Source: Mytilisepta virgata
Lineage: Eukaryota > Mollusca > Bivalvia > Mytilida > Mytilidae
Assembly (NCBI GenBank): GCA_028015205.1
Contig: CM051519.1
Span: forward strand, 41,893,979 to 41,957,978
Length of the DNA stretch: 64,000 nt
Direction: 5' to 3'
Shown piece after piece: positions 36,801 through 49,400 of this stretch. Below the pieces are notes generated by a model. That model saw only the letters and a program-made list of their open reading frames with translations, did not search any database and was not told the DNA's origin. Position numbers and translations under genes: made by a program. Each line of letters starts with the position of its first letter. Position 1 is the stretch's first letter.

Positions 36801-38263
36801 TAGATGAACAACACAAGCCACGTCGCATAAACAACGCGCAATATCCAGTGTATCTTGAAAACCTAAAAACAAAAGATTAAATCAAACACTGTATCTGCAT
36901 TAATGTGTAAAACAAGCAGACAAAAGTAGATGAGTAATACTGGACGAACAAAGAAAAATCTGGGAAGGGTATGCAGTTTTTTTTTTTTAATGACATAGAA
37001 CCCCCTTCCTGGTTATACAAGAAACGACACAAAAAGTGAACATCGAATTACCAGTAATCATTTGATAAATGTAGAAAACGTAAAATTGGTTTTTAAGTAT
37101 ATTTTCCAAATAGCAGTATATACTTTTGCTCACCGGCTGATCTGATCTTGTGTTGTTTCCTAGATATCTTTTTTAAAACGAACAGCGGTATAGGCAAGCT
37201 ATCCAACTGTCCCGGTTTCACGGAATGTTCTAGCAAGAGCCTGCTATACCACTCCATTTTATCAACACTGAAAAAGGAAATTACGGCAACCGTTTAATAT
37301 TACACAACCTTTTGATGAGTTTGTTTAGTGCTAAGAAGGGCTCTGTTTTTCATGAGTGATTTACGTTTAGTCATAGATTAATCTTTAAATATATGTTTTC
37401 AATATTTAGGCCTTAAGCATAACTGACGAGTCTTAAAATCAACGAAATGTGCACATCCTGTGCATCAAAAGTGGTTTCAAAGAATTTTATTAAACATGTT
37501 GAACAACATAGACGGCCCTGCATAGGTTTTTATTTTAAACATGTTTTGGCTTCCATTTAATGTTTGATTGGAATCACTGTATTTTTGGTTTCCCACACCG
37601 GTGGGGAGGGAGGCCTGTTTTCATTGCACATTCATGGAGGGTGTGTCAGGTTTGTTGGGTGAACATTTAAATGATAGGGATTTACTTCCTTTAGAACCCT
37701 CCACCCTCTGAATGACGGAATTATATAGAATAAATATATACATTTATTATGGTAGGTTTTAATCCCTCTTCCCAGTTTTAAACTTCGTCTAAAAAAAATT
37801 GTCCATCATATTTAATTTCTAATAGTAGATGAAAAGATAACGTAGAACTTGAGGATGTTTGGGTTAAATAGCACTGAAACGAAATCAGAAACTTACCGGC
37901 CTCGACAACGGCAATACAGTCAAACTAGTACTATGTGTTTATGTTACATGTGTGTGTTAGTAGCATGTAGAAAAAACAATGAAATGTGCATGGGCTTGAA
38001 CTAAAAGCAAAAGAAGGAAAAATCACGAAAACATTTATTTAGATAAATACTGTAAAATCGCCAATTCCGGGGAATACGAATCTTAATAAATTCGTTTTAT
38101 ATTAAGTGACGGTGAGTTGGGCGAGGCTCAAATTTCAGAATTTGTTTCAACGCAAAATTTAATGAAAATTTTTGTAGAATAATGTAAATTATACATACAT
38201 TTCAAATTCTCTTTTCATCAGATTAAAATCTGGAACAAGTACTGATACCGTTGTGTAATACAT
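30824..38263 (-). CDS. Tandem gene copy B: uncharacterised 386-aa coiled-coil protein, 10 exons
   Basis: Exons in transcript order: 38263-38199, 37267-37134, 36862-36745, 35939-35834, 35691-35473, 34366-34260, 32499-32397, 31996-31876, 31487-31401, 30924-30824. Every exon has the same length as in A and C and the frame is open throughout. The start MYYTTVSVLVPDFNLMK is preceded by an in-frame TAA. Differences from A are scattered substitutions such as IHRKLGSYKD in exon 5, SVEEAVES in exon 7 and DQLPQNG in exon 8. Exon 9 (NFYASKGFSSVIVRPKSR) is identical in protein while the DNA differs at silent positions, which argues for selection on the protein. This is the most compact copy, with few insertions inside its introns. 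Confidence 0.85.
32962..33205 (+). pseudogene. BEL/Pao-like gag N-terminal remnant (copy B)
   Basis: Same fragment as in copy A. The first part is open (MDAKLKATRSAHKGAVTRLL), then the frame changes at the same place as in A and C. Confidence 0.5.
34806..34840 (+). ncRNA. Hammerhead ribozyme motif, type 1 (copy B)
   Basis: The core, stem II and stem III are identical to the copy A motif. It lies in intron 5 (34367-35472). Confidence 0.65.
37423..37457 (+). ncRNA. Hammerhead ribozyme motif, type 2 (copy B)
   Basis: Identical to the copy A type-2 motif: CTGACGA core, GAA, stem III ATGTGCACAT then C. Intron 1. Confidence 0.5.
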
Positions 38264-38477
38264 TCTGTATAAATTGTGAAACTGTTACTGCTTCTGCAAA
38301 CAGGGTTGCTACAAATGTAACTGATGTCGTTGTTAGGCAGAGTTTTACTCTTTTCCTCTAACTCGACGTCTTATTGTGACGTTACCAATATAATGGACTC
38401 AGAGTTGTCTAAACGTTTTTTAAACAAATAACTTCTTGTGTTACATTGAGACTAGGGACAATTGGTGCCACATTTTA

Positions 38478-39300
38478 CAAATCAAATTCTTTATTTGCAA
38501 AATTACACCCATGTGGGTCAAGCAAATACATGAACAAGAAAACAAACAAACAAACATATAAAATCACAAATTGAGAATACATGATATAAAATGCATGATA
38601 AATCACCTTTTATTATTAATACTTTTATTACTTTGACCAACAAGGACACCTCATTTTTGCAATTCTGTAGATTGCTTTATAAAGTCTCCTATTTCTGTCA
38701 AAAGTTCAGAGTTAGAATTTAACAAAAAAAATATTTGATCTAATGGTTCTCTTTCAAGAAAGTCAGGCTTATTTAATACTATTTTGTCAAATAAATTATT
38801 TCTCAGAGAATGATTAGCTGTACATTTTATGAAAAAGTGGAATTTATCTCCTATTTCATTTAAATCACATTTTTTACATGTTCTTTCTTCTCTTAATATA
38901 TTTTTATATCGCGCTGTTTCAATTTCTAAATTATGATCACTGACTCTTAATTTTGTACATAATTGTCTTGTTTTGAAGTTAAAGAATAATAACTTTCTAG
39001 CTTAAACTCTGATTTTAATTTACTGTACAAATAGAATTTAGAGGTGTCATTGAATAATGAATTTTTTTCTAATATTTTTTTTTTGTTATATGAGTCATGA
39101 ATTACTTTCTTAATTTTTTTTCTCATTGATTGTTTAATAAAAGTAAATGGCCTGGTAAAATCTTCGAAATCAGAAATTTCAAGATCAAATTCTTTAAAAA
39201 TATTTTGTATAAAACTATACCAAGTATAGATTACATCTGAGTCAATAGACTTGCAGATGGAAAGTGCCTCTTTAAGCAGAGGGTTTAATGGTTCTGTTTG
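38478..39300 (-). pseudogene. 3' end of a LINE (non-LTR retrotransposon), frameshifted
   Basis: The first frame gives LLKEALSICKSIDSDVIYTW and runs to a stop at 38947. A second frame continues as KLRVSDHNLEIETARYKN, a zinc-knuckle-like CKKCDLNEIGDKFHFFIKC and a C-terminus ending STELQK. This is the usual end of LINE ORF2 after the reverse transcriptase. The 5' part, with all catalytic motifs, is missing. The fragment joins a SINE head on its right. Confidence 0.7.
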
Positions 39301-39414
39301 TAATCGAACACACCCGCCACATGTGAGATTGGAACTCACAACCTCAGCGTTGATAGGCTAGTGATCATTAGTAGTTATCACGAACTACCCAGACCACTCG
39401 GCCACCGAGGCCCC
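39301..39414 (-). mobile_element. SINE head fragment fused to the LINE end
   Basis: Same tRNA-like head as the SINE at 23833-24022, in the same flank (AGTAGTATGCAT follows), but its 3' tail is replaced by the LINE fragment. Confidence 0.75.
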
Positions 39415-39682
39415 TTAGTAGTATGCATAAAACAACATAATTTAATCAATTGCTTAATATTAGACTTCAGTCTAAGACACCCATGGAGGTGTCTTAAGTC
39501 GTTTCAAAACCGATTAAATCAATTATCTGTGCGACTTAATGAATTGCAGAAACTTAAATACTTACAATACAAGCAAGTCATATGAATTTTGTAATATTTT
39601 GAAAAATAAATATCCTTTTAACCCCCATTTCGCTTGGCGTGTGGCATAGTTTAACGAAATTAATGCGTTTAACGAACAATAA

Positions 39683-39916
39683 TTGTTGCTCATCAGTCCT
39701 TTAAAAAGCAGTTATACTGAACATCGCTCGATACCGTATATGACTAAAGAAAGAACGGAACGGATTTTTAGAGATTGCACAAATCCCATAGACATTTATC
39801 ACGATTCTGAGGTAAAGATGTACACTAACAAAAAGTTACAAGATAGAGAAACGTGGCTTAAAAATGGTGTCCGCACAATATTAAAAAAAAAACTCAAAAT
39901 GAAGATCGTTATATAA
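39683..39916 (+). other. Unassigned open frame, second copy
   Basis: Counterpart of 26681-26908 in the flank of copy C. The frame is kept with several substitutions. Not recognised. Confidence 0.25.
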
Positions 39917-40090
39917 TGTGAACCATAGGAATATAAGATTGCAAACTATTAAGAGGTCCTTTTCCGATACCTTTTATGACTCATTTTAACGGTAATTATC
40001 TAATAATTTTTTCTTTGTTTTACACATTTATAGTTAGTAATATAAGGAGGAAGAAAATGTGCAGATAGTTTAAATATAGTTATTTATGTA

Positions 40091-41462
40091 TCATTAATAC
40101 TAAAGGAAGAGACCGTTTTCCTTGAGCGGAAAAAACTCTGAAACCATGAAATATTGGAAATGTTTGAGATATAATATGACATTCAGTATGTTCCCATGTT
40201 TGCCCTTAGCAGATTTTCTTTTTCTTAGAGAACTGAGTTTTGTGTGAACAAGTTCTAAAAAAACGCCCGTCTTTGGGAAGAGTATTATTCGCATGATTAA
40301 TGTTTTATTATCTCCCCTTTTGAAATAACATTTTTGCTAAAGTTAATTTCATTTTTTTGATAGTATCTATTTTGGTAAAATTTAACATTCTATAAAACAG
40401 GAATAATCATGTTACATAAAAAAATTAATTATTATGATTAGATATTTGGTTTAACTTAAATATTTTGCAAAAGATATAGTAATATGGTACCATGATTTAT
40501 GATTAGTATTAGATTTAAAGCCTATTGTTAATACTTAATCACTAGCCTGTTAAGAATAATTTGGTTTGGAGCTTGCTAATTTGTTTGCTTAGTTCCCCAC
40601 TAGAAGGTTCGGTCTAAAATATTGGAAGTTTAATCGAAGATTTCAGGTTTTGAAATAAAATGGAGACTACGTTATAAATTCCCGCTTAATGACTTTACCA
40701 CCAAGTATGTTTTTCTAGAATTATTATTTCTGGGGATATTTTTACTTTGCCAGTGTTGTTTTCCCAAATTATAATTATTTTTGATATAGAACTATAACTT
40801 TTTGTAAGGAATTTCTATTTATATTTTTGAATTATATGTTTCGAATCTTTGTTCTATGTTAACATGGTTAATAAAATATGAAAACTTTTTAAAAATTTAT
40901 ATAAACAGCTTGGAGTCCCAGTGGAACGAACTGATTGTCTTAATTGCTACTGTCCGTCTGTCTGTCCATTTGTTTGTCAGTAAATTAGTGGTTTATTGTG
41001 AAACTTTTATTTGAGGTTTATCGGAATAGCAATTCTATACATTTAAATACATAGCGGAGCTTGGAAACGCATAGATGTCAGACCCTCCCGTTACATTTCC
41101 TTTTCGTACCAAACAAGTAACACCGCCATCAAACATTGAATGAAAATATTGTTTACACAGTATTAATAGTAGGTAAAATAGATTGTAACATATGAAAACC
41201 CTCATTTATTTGATCACCGTCACAGGAAACGCGTGATTCAGTCAATGTACATCTTTTAGCATTTTAATGTGTACTTTACAACTCAACGCGTTTCCAAAAA
41301 TCACATGGCGTGTACACAATGCCGATGGTACATACTAGGTTAGTCCAAATAATTAATCCGTCCTGGAAAATTTTTACTTGGACGTATATTCCATCGATGG
41401 GGGATAAAAAAAAATCAAAAATAATTATACACTTGATGATTATATGGACACGTGTGGACTAA

Positions 41463-41514
<52 letters not shown>

Positions 41515-42214
41515 AGGTCCCGTTGTGTACAATGAACATTTACAGTATGTTAATTTGTCATTTAAATAAAAAAAATGTTCACAGGCTGAACATCTACATG
41601 TACGGTGTGTCTGGTCTTCACGTGGCGTGTACATGATAAATACTCAAAATGGAATGGTTGCCCCCCGGATTGTCCCCTAAAGTACAAGGGAAAGGAAAAA
41701 GCTTAGGAAACAAACAAAGACATAATGACAGTACAAAATTGTTGAAGAAAAAACACATTAAGACTCACACCACTGTGCATCCCCTTACAACATATATATA
41801 TTGCTCTTTTCTGGTATCTATTGCAATAGTATACATGTAGGTGTACCGTAAATGGCAACAGGCTAAAATTAACGGTACACTAGCCTGCAATTGGCGATAC
41901 ACTTCTATTGTTGAGATAATGCATTGGTTACCAGTAAATAGCAATATCTGGTGTACGGGGATACACAATGAACACGCATCCATAAAAATCAGCTGCACCA
42001 GCAAAGTATGAGTCTTCTCCTCCTTTAAGACACCCGCCGAGATTGTCGCATAAAATTGAAACTGTGCTATCAATGATATAGGCAATCTCCCTCTTAACAT
42101 TTTTTTTACTCTGCAGCATCAGTATTGATAACAGACTTCAGCTTTTCCCCACTTTTTTTCCTATCAAATATCGACTCCCTTACCTCTCCCGCGAGAAACG
42201 CGGGCTCCTTCTGG
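40091..42214 (+). mobile_element. Helitron (copy C site), 2.1 kb
   Basis: Same insertion site and same body as the copy B Helitron, without the nested 0.9 kb insertion. Starts TCATTAATACTAAAG; ends with hairpin CCCGCGAGAAACGCGGG and CTCCTTCTGG. It contains an (AATA)n microsatellite at about 41461-41513. Confidence 0.85.
41461..41513 (+). repeat. (AATA)n microsatellite
   Basis: About 13 perfect tetranucleotide units. The short copy in the B Helitron at 29463-29482 shows recent expansion here. Confidence 0.9.
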
Positions 42215-42781
42215 TTGTATATAATTTTGCAATGTTTATAGAAATCCATGCATATTTTTCTTGTTTTTTTTTGTTACTCATTCCCACATATATTTTTTAT
42301 GTGTTACGTTTTCTCAGGTTTTTAGCATTTCCTACTTGTTATAATGAGAACTTTGTATTTTGTCATACATTTGTTGTTATACATGTTTGTCTTGTTTTGT
42401 ATGCAGTTAATGAAATTAAAGCAAGGATATATTTGTATATATTGGCGGGTTTTTGATTGTATGTATATCAGGCATTTTATTTTACTGAATTAAAAGAATA
42501 TTTAAATTATAAATTGTGTCTTTTTTTTAACTGTAAAAAAAAAGAATTTTGCGATTAACATGTGGCTAAATTTTGATTAAATTTGACATATAAGGCAGTA
42601 ATCTTTTGATTTTTTTTTCAACATTTTTTATTCCAAATTATTTGCATAAATTTTGTGAATTTGGGAATGAATAGCATAGAGGGGTCTTTGCAATACATGT
42701 GCACTAACTGTTGATGCATAGCTTAATTGGCTGCCATCTGACAAAACATCAGTGGTTGCATTTGTAACATCATAGTTACTT

Positions 42782-43198
42782 CAATCTAATTAAAAACCGA
42801 TCTCTCATCGCTCCCGTTTTCTGATATGTCGCGTGGGAGATCTAACGAAACCCGCTTTGAGGTCACATGTGAGTGACCTCGTAGGTGTGTCCTGTTCGAC
42901 CAATGAAATTGCGGCTTCGGCGATCTTGGAAGTTGATCGTGTGGTAATGGGTCGTAACTCATTTTATTAACGAAGAAATCGTCAGTCCCCAGAATTCATT
43001 CGGATCTTCTTTAACGATTAGATCTAAAGGAAAACTTTTTTGATTGGCTTATTGATAGGAAGTCAACTCATTTGCATATCATTATAAATTCATAAGTTCC
43101 AGTTCACTCACATGTGACCTCAAAGCGGGTTTCGTTAGATCTCCCACGCGACATATCAGAAAACGGGAGCGATGAGAGATCGGTTTTTAATTAGATTG
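42782..43198. mobile_element. Long-TIR MITE with 9-bp target duplication (Mutator-like)
   Basis: Almost perfect inverted ends of about 95 bp (CAATCTAATTAAAAACCGAT... and its reverse) surround about 220 bp. The 9-bp duplication TAGTTACTT flanks it at 42773-42781 and 43199-43207; the site is single in A and B. Long TIRs with a 9-bp duplication suggest a Mutator/MULE derivative. Confidence 0.8.
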
Positions 43199-43404
43199 TA
43201 GTTACTTGTACAGGTATGCAATATAAACCTAATGTTTCCACCTTTAGGATGCCGTCTATAAGGAGTTATCTCCCATTTTCATGTTATTCAAACAGCTAAT
43301 GAATTCAGTTTCATTTAGAGGTGCAAACTAGACCAATAATTTGGGTATAAAAATTATTCCACTCAACTTTGAATACAAACAAACAACTTGATATAAGAAT
43401 AGCA

Positions 43405-43410
43405 TTTATT
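43405..43410 (-). terminator. Poly(A) signal of copy C
   Basis: AATAAA about 40 nt past the stop of exon 10. Confidence 0.6.
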
Positions 43411-43448
43411 ATTATGAAAATATATACATAGAGAGAGTATTACGCAAC

Positions 43449-46400
43449 TTATATAAGTCCCCAAGTTTTTCTGGAATAAGCGTGTTTTCTGTACCAACAG
43501 AAGCCAACAGATTTGGCCATCAGCCATAACTTACATTTCACCTCTAATTCTGAAAAAAAGGAATTTAATTGAATTATTAAAGACCTTACTTTGTTTTTTT
43601 TTTTAAATATAAAAGTCTCAAATTCATGACTTTTATTGTTAACTTAAAAAAACATTTAGTAACTTACAGAGGCAAATAATGAAATAGCCAGTAAGATATG
43701 GGTCATTTTCAAAAAAAGTCCATTTTCCTGTCCACCTATGTTAAAAAAATATTCAGACACAATGGCATTATTTTTTCGTGCTTAACCGAAAGTTCGCAAT
43801 TTTTTCAAATCGGCACATCTACAATGAGAACGATTTTCCCCTTGCAATCCAAAATAAATTGATTTTGAAGCTCAATATTGAGCAATTTGCGAGAGTCCGG
43901 ACCGAGAGAACAATGTTTGCACATTATTTTTCAATAATTTTTTGTATGTTTACAAATCGGCAAAATTATTTTTTTTAATAGCATATAATTGAATTTTAAC
44001 AAGAAAGTAAAGTCTTGAAGATATTTATTTATATGCTCATAAAAAATTAAATTATGTTGGCGTCCATGAAATGCATGTCTGTCCTGTTACCGGTGCAAAA
44101 TTTGCACAGCTATAATTTTTGCCTGCAAATACGAATATCTTCTATGATGAAATCAAAAGTGCACAAGTTGTCCGAATTACAACCAAAACAATAGAACGTT
44201 AGAAGAAACGGAAGCGAAGTTATAACCAGAAAAGTAAGACAAACTGATTGCGTACCCTTTTAAAGTGTCTATCATGTTACCAACAAATTTATACATTACT
44301 ACACCCATACGTTCTCAAAATGGTCACTTACTGTTTGGAATCAAAGAACGCTAACTGAAAAAACCATACACCGATGTAAGGGGAGCTGTTATTTCGAAAT
44401 ATACTCAATAAACATATAATTTTGTCCATCCTGTTACTGTCTATCCTGTTACCCTGACTAAAGTAACAGGATAGACAGATTAAGTATAAGAATAAACAAC
44501 TATGTATCTTTAGACCTGATGAAATACTTGAAAATGAAATGAAACATTTGATATTCCACATATCTTTAAGAAAAAACAAACAATTATGCAAGGGGAGTTG
44601 TTGTTTTGCAATAGAACATATAATTTTGTCTATCCTATTACTGTCTGTCCTGTTACCCCAACTTGGTAACAGGATAGACAAATATGTATATGTAAACCTT
44701 CGATGTCCGTTCCTGTTACCATAGAAAATAGCGTTTTACTAAAATTATATGTAATCAAAGAACTTAGTGTTGGATTGATTCAAAAGTCCAATATAAGCCG
44801 AATATAAGGAAGTGCTTCAGTTGGTTTTGCGTTGATTGTAGCAAATTTTGTAGCATTTGAAAATGTATTTTTAGATGGTTTTTTCAGGACGCAATATTAA
44901 CTGATATTTTTATCCCCTAAAATTAAATATTCTGTTATTGTTTTCTGAAGCACCACTAACGTATCTTTGAGAAACAAACAATATGTTTTTCACATTTTTC
45001 CTATTAATGGTAAAAAAATGCTCACAAATGTGGTAACAGGATAGACAAAATGTTGCACCATCAGTCGAAAATGTGTCAATAATATTTTTATGTTATGTCA
45101 TTAAGATTGCATATTTGAGTATTTTGTTCAAGAAGTATCATATATTTTGCAAGTGTAATAAATATGCTGATTCAAGCAAATTGTTTTTTTCTCAATTTTG
45201 TAATGTTAAAAATGCACATTTTTTTAAAATGACCCATATATACTCCTAGAAATTTGTCGAGAAAAAATGTTTTAATTTGGACTATTTTTATTGTGCGGTC
45301 ACAGGATATATACTTAAAAAAATTTCAGTGCATGGTAAACATATAGTCTCTAACATTGTTTCCCGTTTATTACGATAATTTCTCAAATCGAGATAGTTAA
45401 ATTTTCACATTTTAAAGTTCGAGGTTTACCGAGAACTTTAAAATGTGAAAATTTAACTATCGAGATTTGAGAAATTATCGTAATAATCGGGAAACAATGT
45501 TAGAGATTGTTTCTCTAATGAACCACTAAAAAATATTTGCAAGTGATCCCCAAGGTGCCCTTTTCCCAAATGTGCCTCCATCTTGTTGTAATTGACATGG
45601 ATTTCATAACGAAATTACTACGCCGATGATCTAAGGGCTCATTTATGCAACACACTCAAGTAATTATTTAATATTTTGATTAACATTGTAAACATATGTC
45701 ACAAGAAAACATGAATTTCCTTTGAATGTCAAACAAAAGTATGTTTATGTAAAGACATTTGTCGCGCACCGATAGATATGCGTATCCGGTTGTTATCCGG
45801 TCGTATGAATGAAGTTGTCAAAGTCGAAGGAACAACATGTCAGCGAAATTGTACTCAGTCGTCGGATTCAGAATCACTGTCAATCACCATCGTACGTCTC
45901 CTTTTCACATGTAAATTTTTGTTAATTGTCACATTAAATGTCCCTCCATAGATTGGACCGCCAAATAAAAATGACCCACTTTCGCGGGAGACGGATCTTT
46001 GACACATTTCTGTTTTCGTACGAGTGATCTGCATCGTGTGTGCTTGAGTTTGAGAGTGTGTTTGAAGTTGTCTATTTGGCAATGGTACAGAGTGCGCTTG
46101 AGGTATTCTGTATTCTGCTAGAGGTGGCAATGGAACGGGTACATCCAGAGGTTCATCATTATCATCAGTGTTTAACAAAGTAGCGGTGATTTCTTTGTGT
46201 TTCTTCGAATTCAGTTTAGAATAATTTGCCACACTTTGAATGTTCTTATGTCCACTGATCTACAAAATAACAAAAAAGATTAAAAGATAGCCATAAAATG
46301 AATTTACAAATTAACGCACAAATAAAACTGATGATTTTTTACAAAAAAAGCTAAAAGGGACAATTGCCGCATTTGTACATGTATTTCATTATTTTCGCAT

Positions 46401-49400
46401 GAAAAGGGCTAAGCCTATAAAAGAGGGTCATAATGCGGGTACAGTCATGACGAGTCACAGTAAAATTTCTAGTAAAACGACTTTAACGCTAAATTAAAGT
46501 ACATGACGGTAAATTACATAACTACTTATGACAGCACCCAGACTTCGACGATTTACGATAAAATTGTACAAAAATAACGCTAACGATAAAGTTTGTGGCT
46601 ATTTGACAATCACGATAAGAAATCTATGACGATCCACGCTAAAATTTTGATCAAAATGACGCTAACGTTAGCAGAAAAAGGCCATTTGACGCTTGACGGT
46701 AAACGCCATTACCACCCTCATAAAAGTTTTGCTCAGAATTTCACATACTGGTCAGGGACCAATTATCGCCGAGTACCAATTACTGCCAACATGTGCCGTA
46801 TGACTGGTAAAATCAAAATTGGTTAAACTTATTATTTATTTTGTTTAAAATGAACACTGAAGGGAGGGTTTTTATGAAAAATAGTTTGCGTTTTCATTTT
46901 CGATCAAAATTATATCGACATATAAAAACTGCAACTATTTTGGCCAAAATTCCCGCCATTTTCAGATTCCGAATTGGCCAAAATTGTAGCCATTTTTTGT
47001 AATTTGTTGGAAATTCTAATCCAGTTGTCACTTTTACTGTTAAACCCCAAAAAAACATTGAAATTTTTCTTCCTTATATTATAAACAGGGGTGTAAAAAA
47101 AGGTTGCAATAATTTGTTCTCAAGGTACGAAAAACAGAGGTAAAAATTTACCATTTTTGAAGGCAGAAAATTTGTTGTAAGAGATAGGCTGGGAAATCGA
47201 AAACATGATTTTCACTAAATCTTAAGGTAACCTTAATTAATGCAAAATTATTCCATTATTGGGAAAAATTTGCAAGAAATATTACCAAAAAAACTGGCGA
47301 TAATTGGTCCCCGGACCAGTATTTTCTTGACAGTACTCCTAGGTTTAAAAAAAAATCATACATTTTATCATGTAAAATGCAACCTGCGGAACCATAGCAT
47401 GTTTTTTTGTGATATGTGCAGGGTTCTCAAAAAGATTTGAAGTAGGCGGCAAATCTGTGATATATTCAACCAAAAAATTTCAAATTTCTGCTGGCGATGC
47501 AGTGAAGTAGACGGCGAAATCGCCGGTCGCCGGTAGGTTTTGAGAACCCTGTATGTGTGGTCCATACACAATTGATTAATTGTTGTTCTATTTCTTATAA
47601 TTTTTTCTTTTCCATTTCAGACCGTACATTTCTGAAGAAAAGATTCCGTCATCGTCATTACATGGTTTTACCTCAAGGTTTTCAACTGCCATGTCATTTA
47701 GTGTTGTGTGTGTAAAAAAAATCACCAATACTAGTGATGTGTTTCTTGAGAGCCTTTATTTACTACTGAAGAGTTTAATTATTTAACACCAAATTGTCAA
47801 TAGGCATACATGTACATGCAGCTTCGATTCATTGGATTAATAGTGACAAATGTAAGTGTGACACCATGATTTTGAATATTGCCAATACATGTAAACTTCA
47901 AACAGATGTATTGACGTAGAGGTATGAAGAGAAAATCATAGTAACCTGTTTAATGTGATTGTGCTCTACACCTTTGTCATCTAGTTTTTGTAACATAAAT
48001 CTGCGGGCTGAATGATTTGTTAGTCTACGTTTAGTGGAAGGTTTACCATCTATGCTGTCGTTCTCCTCCTCATCATCTGGATTCAACTCTACAAGACAGC
48101 ATTATAAACCAAATACATTTTACACATGTATGTGATAATTAAAGGGATACAAATGTATGTGGCAACATTTTAAAAGGTATGTATTCAATAAATTTAATTT
48201 TAATTTGATCTCACATTCTTGAATGTAAATTTCAACTAAATGTAGTGGTGCTGTTAAATTCTCCTTTTTCAGTTGGCAATGTTTTTTTCCTCATTTTAAA
48301 AGGTTAATTACGGAAGCATATTGCTGCCAGAATTGAAAATAAAATTATCTCATAATTATGAGTTGTTATCTCGTTATTATAAGTTATCTCATAATTATGA
48401 GATAGTAACTCATATTTTAATTTATGAGATATTAACTCATATTTATGAGAGTAACTCATAATTATGAGATAATAACTCATAAATGTAAGATAATACGTAC
48501 AAAAAAAATCACCTTTTTAAATTGGATACAAATCTTCCATTTTCATTGTTTTTTCTCAATAAATGATTCATTTTATCATCATGATCATTGCGGGATAAAA
48601 ACAATATGTGCAATTTTCTGACAGTGTATGTTTATTGTATAATTGTAACAGATTAATTTTAATTTGAAAATAGACATTGCATTTTGATCATCTATATAAT
48701 TCTTTTCTGATTATTATATTGCTAGCAGGATTTAGTTATACTATTTTGAATATTTTTCAGCGTTGTTTGTTTGCATATTTCATGTATTTCTGTTGTCTTT
48801 ATCATCGTGTGTGTGTGTATTTTTTCTTCAGTACACCACTGTTGGATTTCCAAATATTTTGGTCTGAGCATCACTAAAAAAAATAAATTTACAAAATGTG
48901 CATATTACACAAAGACTGAAAGAGATTGATTGATTGATTGATTGATTAGGGTTTTTACGCCACTTTCAACAATTTTTCAGTTATATCGTGGCGACTAGTT
49001 TTAGTGGTGGAGGAAGCCGGAGAAAACTACCGACCTTGGGTAAGCAACTGGTTAACTTTATCACATGCGGATGTGAGTCAAGTGCACCCTTTTTTGTAAT
49101 TGCCCAAAGCGGGGATGGAACTCGCACCGTATTGGTGATAGGCTACAGTGATCTATAAGGTAGATGCGACCAACTACCTAGACCTCTCGGCCACCCAGGC
49201 CCCGACTGAAAGAGAGGGTAAACATTTAATTATATTATAGCATATGAAGAAATCACCTGCTCCAAAAGCCATCATTTTCATAAATGCTCCTAGCTTGTTT
49301 ATTCCAACTCTTTGTGATTTGAACCATTTTGGAGATTTTTGTAGATTTGTGTTCTCCTGAATATAAAATGGATCATCTGGTTTTGAGAAATTGATTGGTC

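Noticed and set aside
44328..44724. Frames at 44328-44681 (minus) and 44539-44724 (plus) inside the TIR element
   Set aside because: They overlap the repeated GTAACAGGATAGACA motifs and show no transposase features.
49174..49256. Continuation of the Crypton first exon past GAFMKMMAFGA
   Set aside because: It reads past a good splice donor into the SINE; the next catalytic motifs are in the downstream exons.
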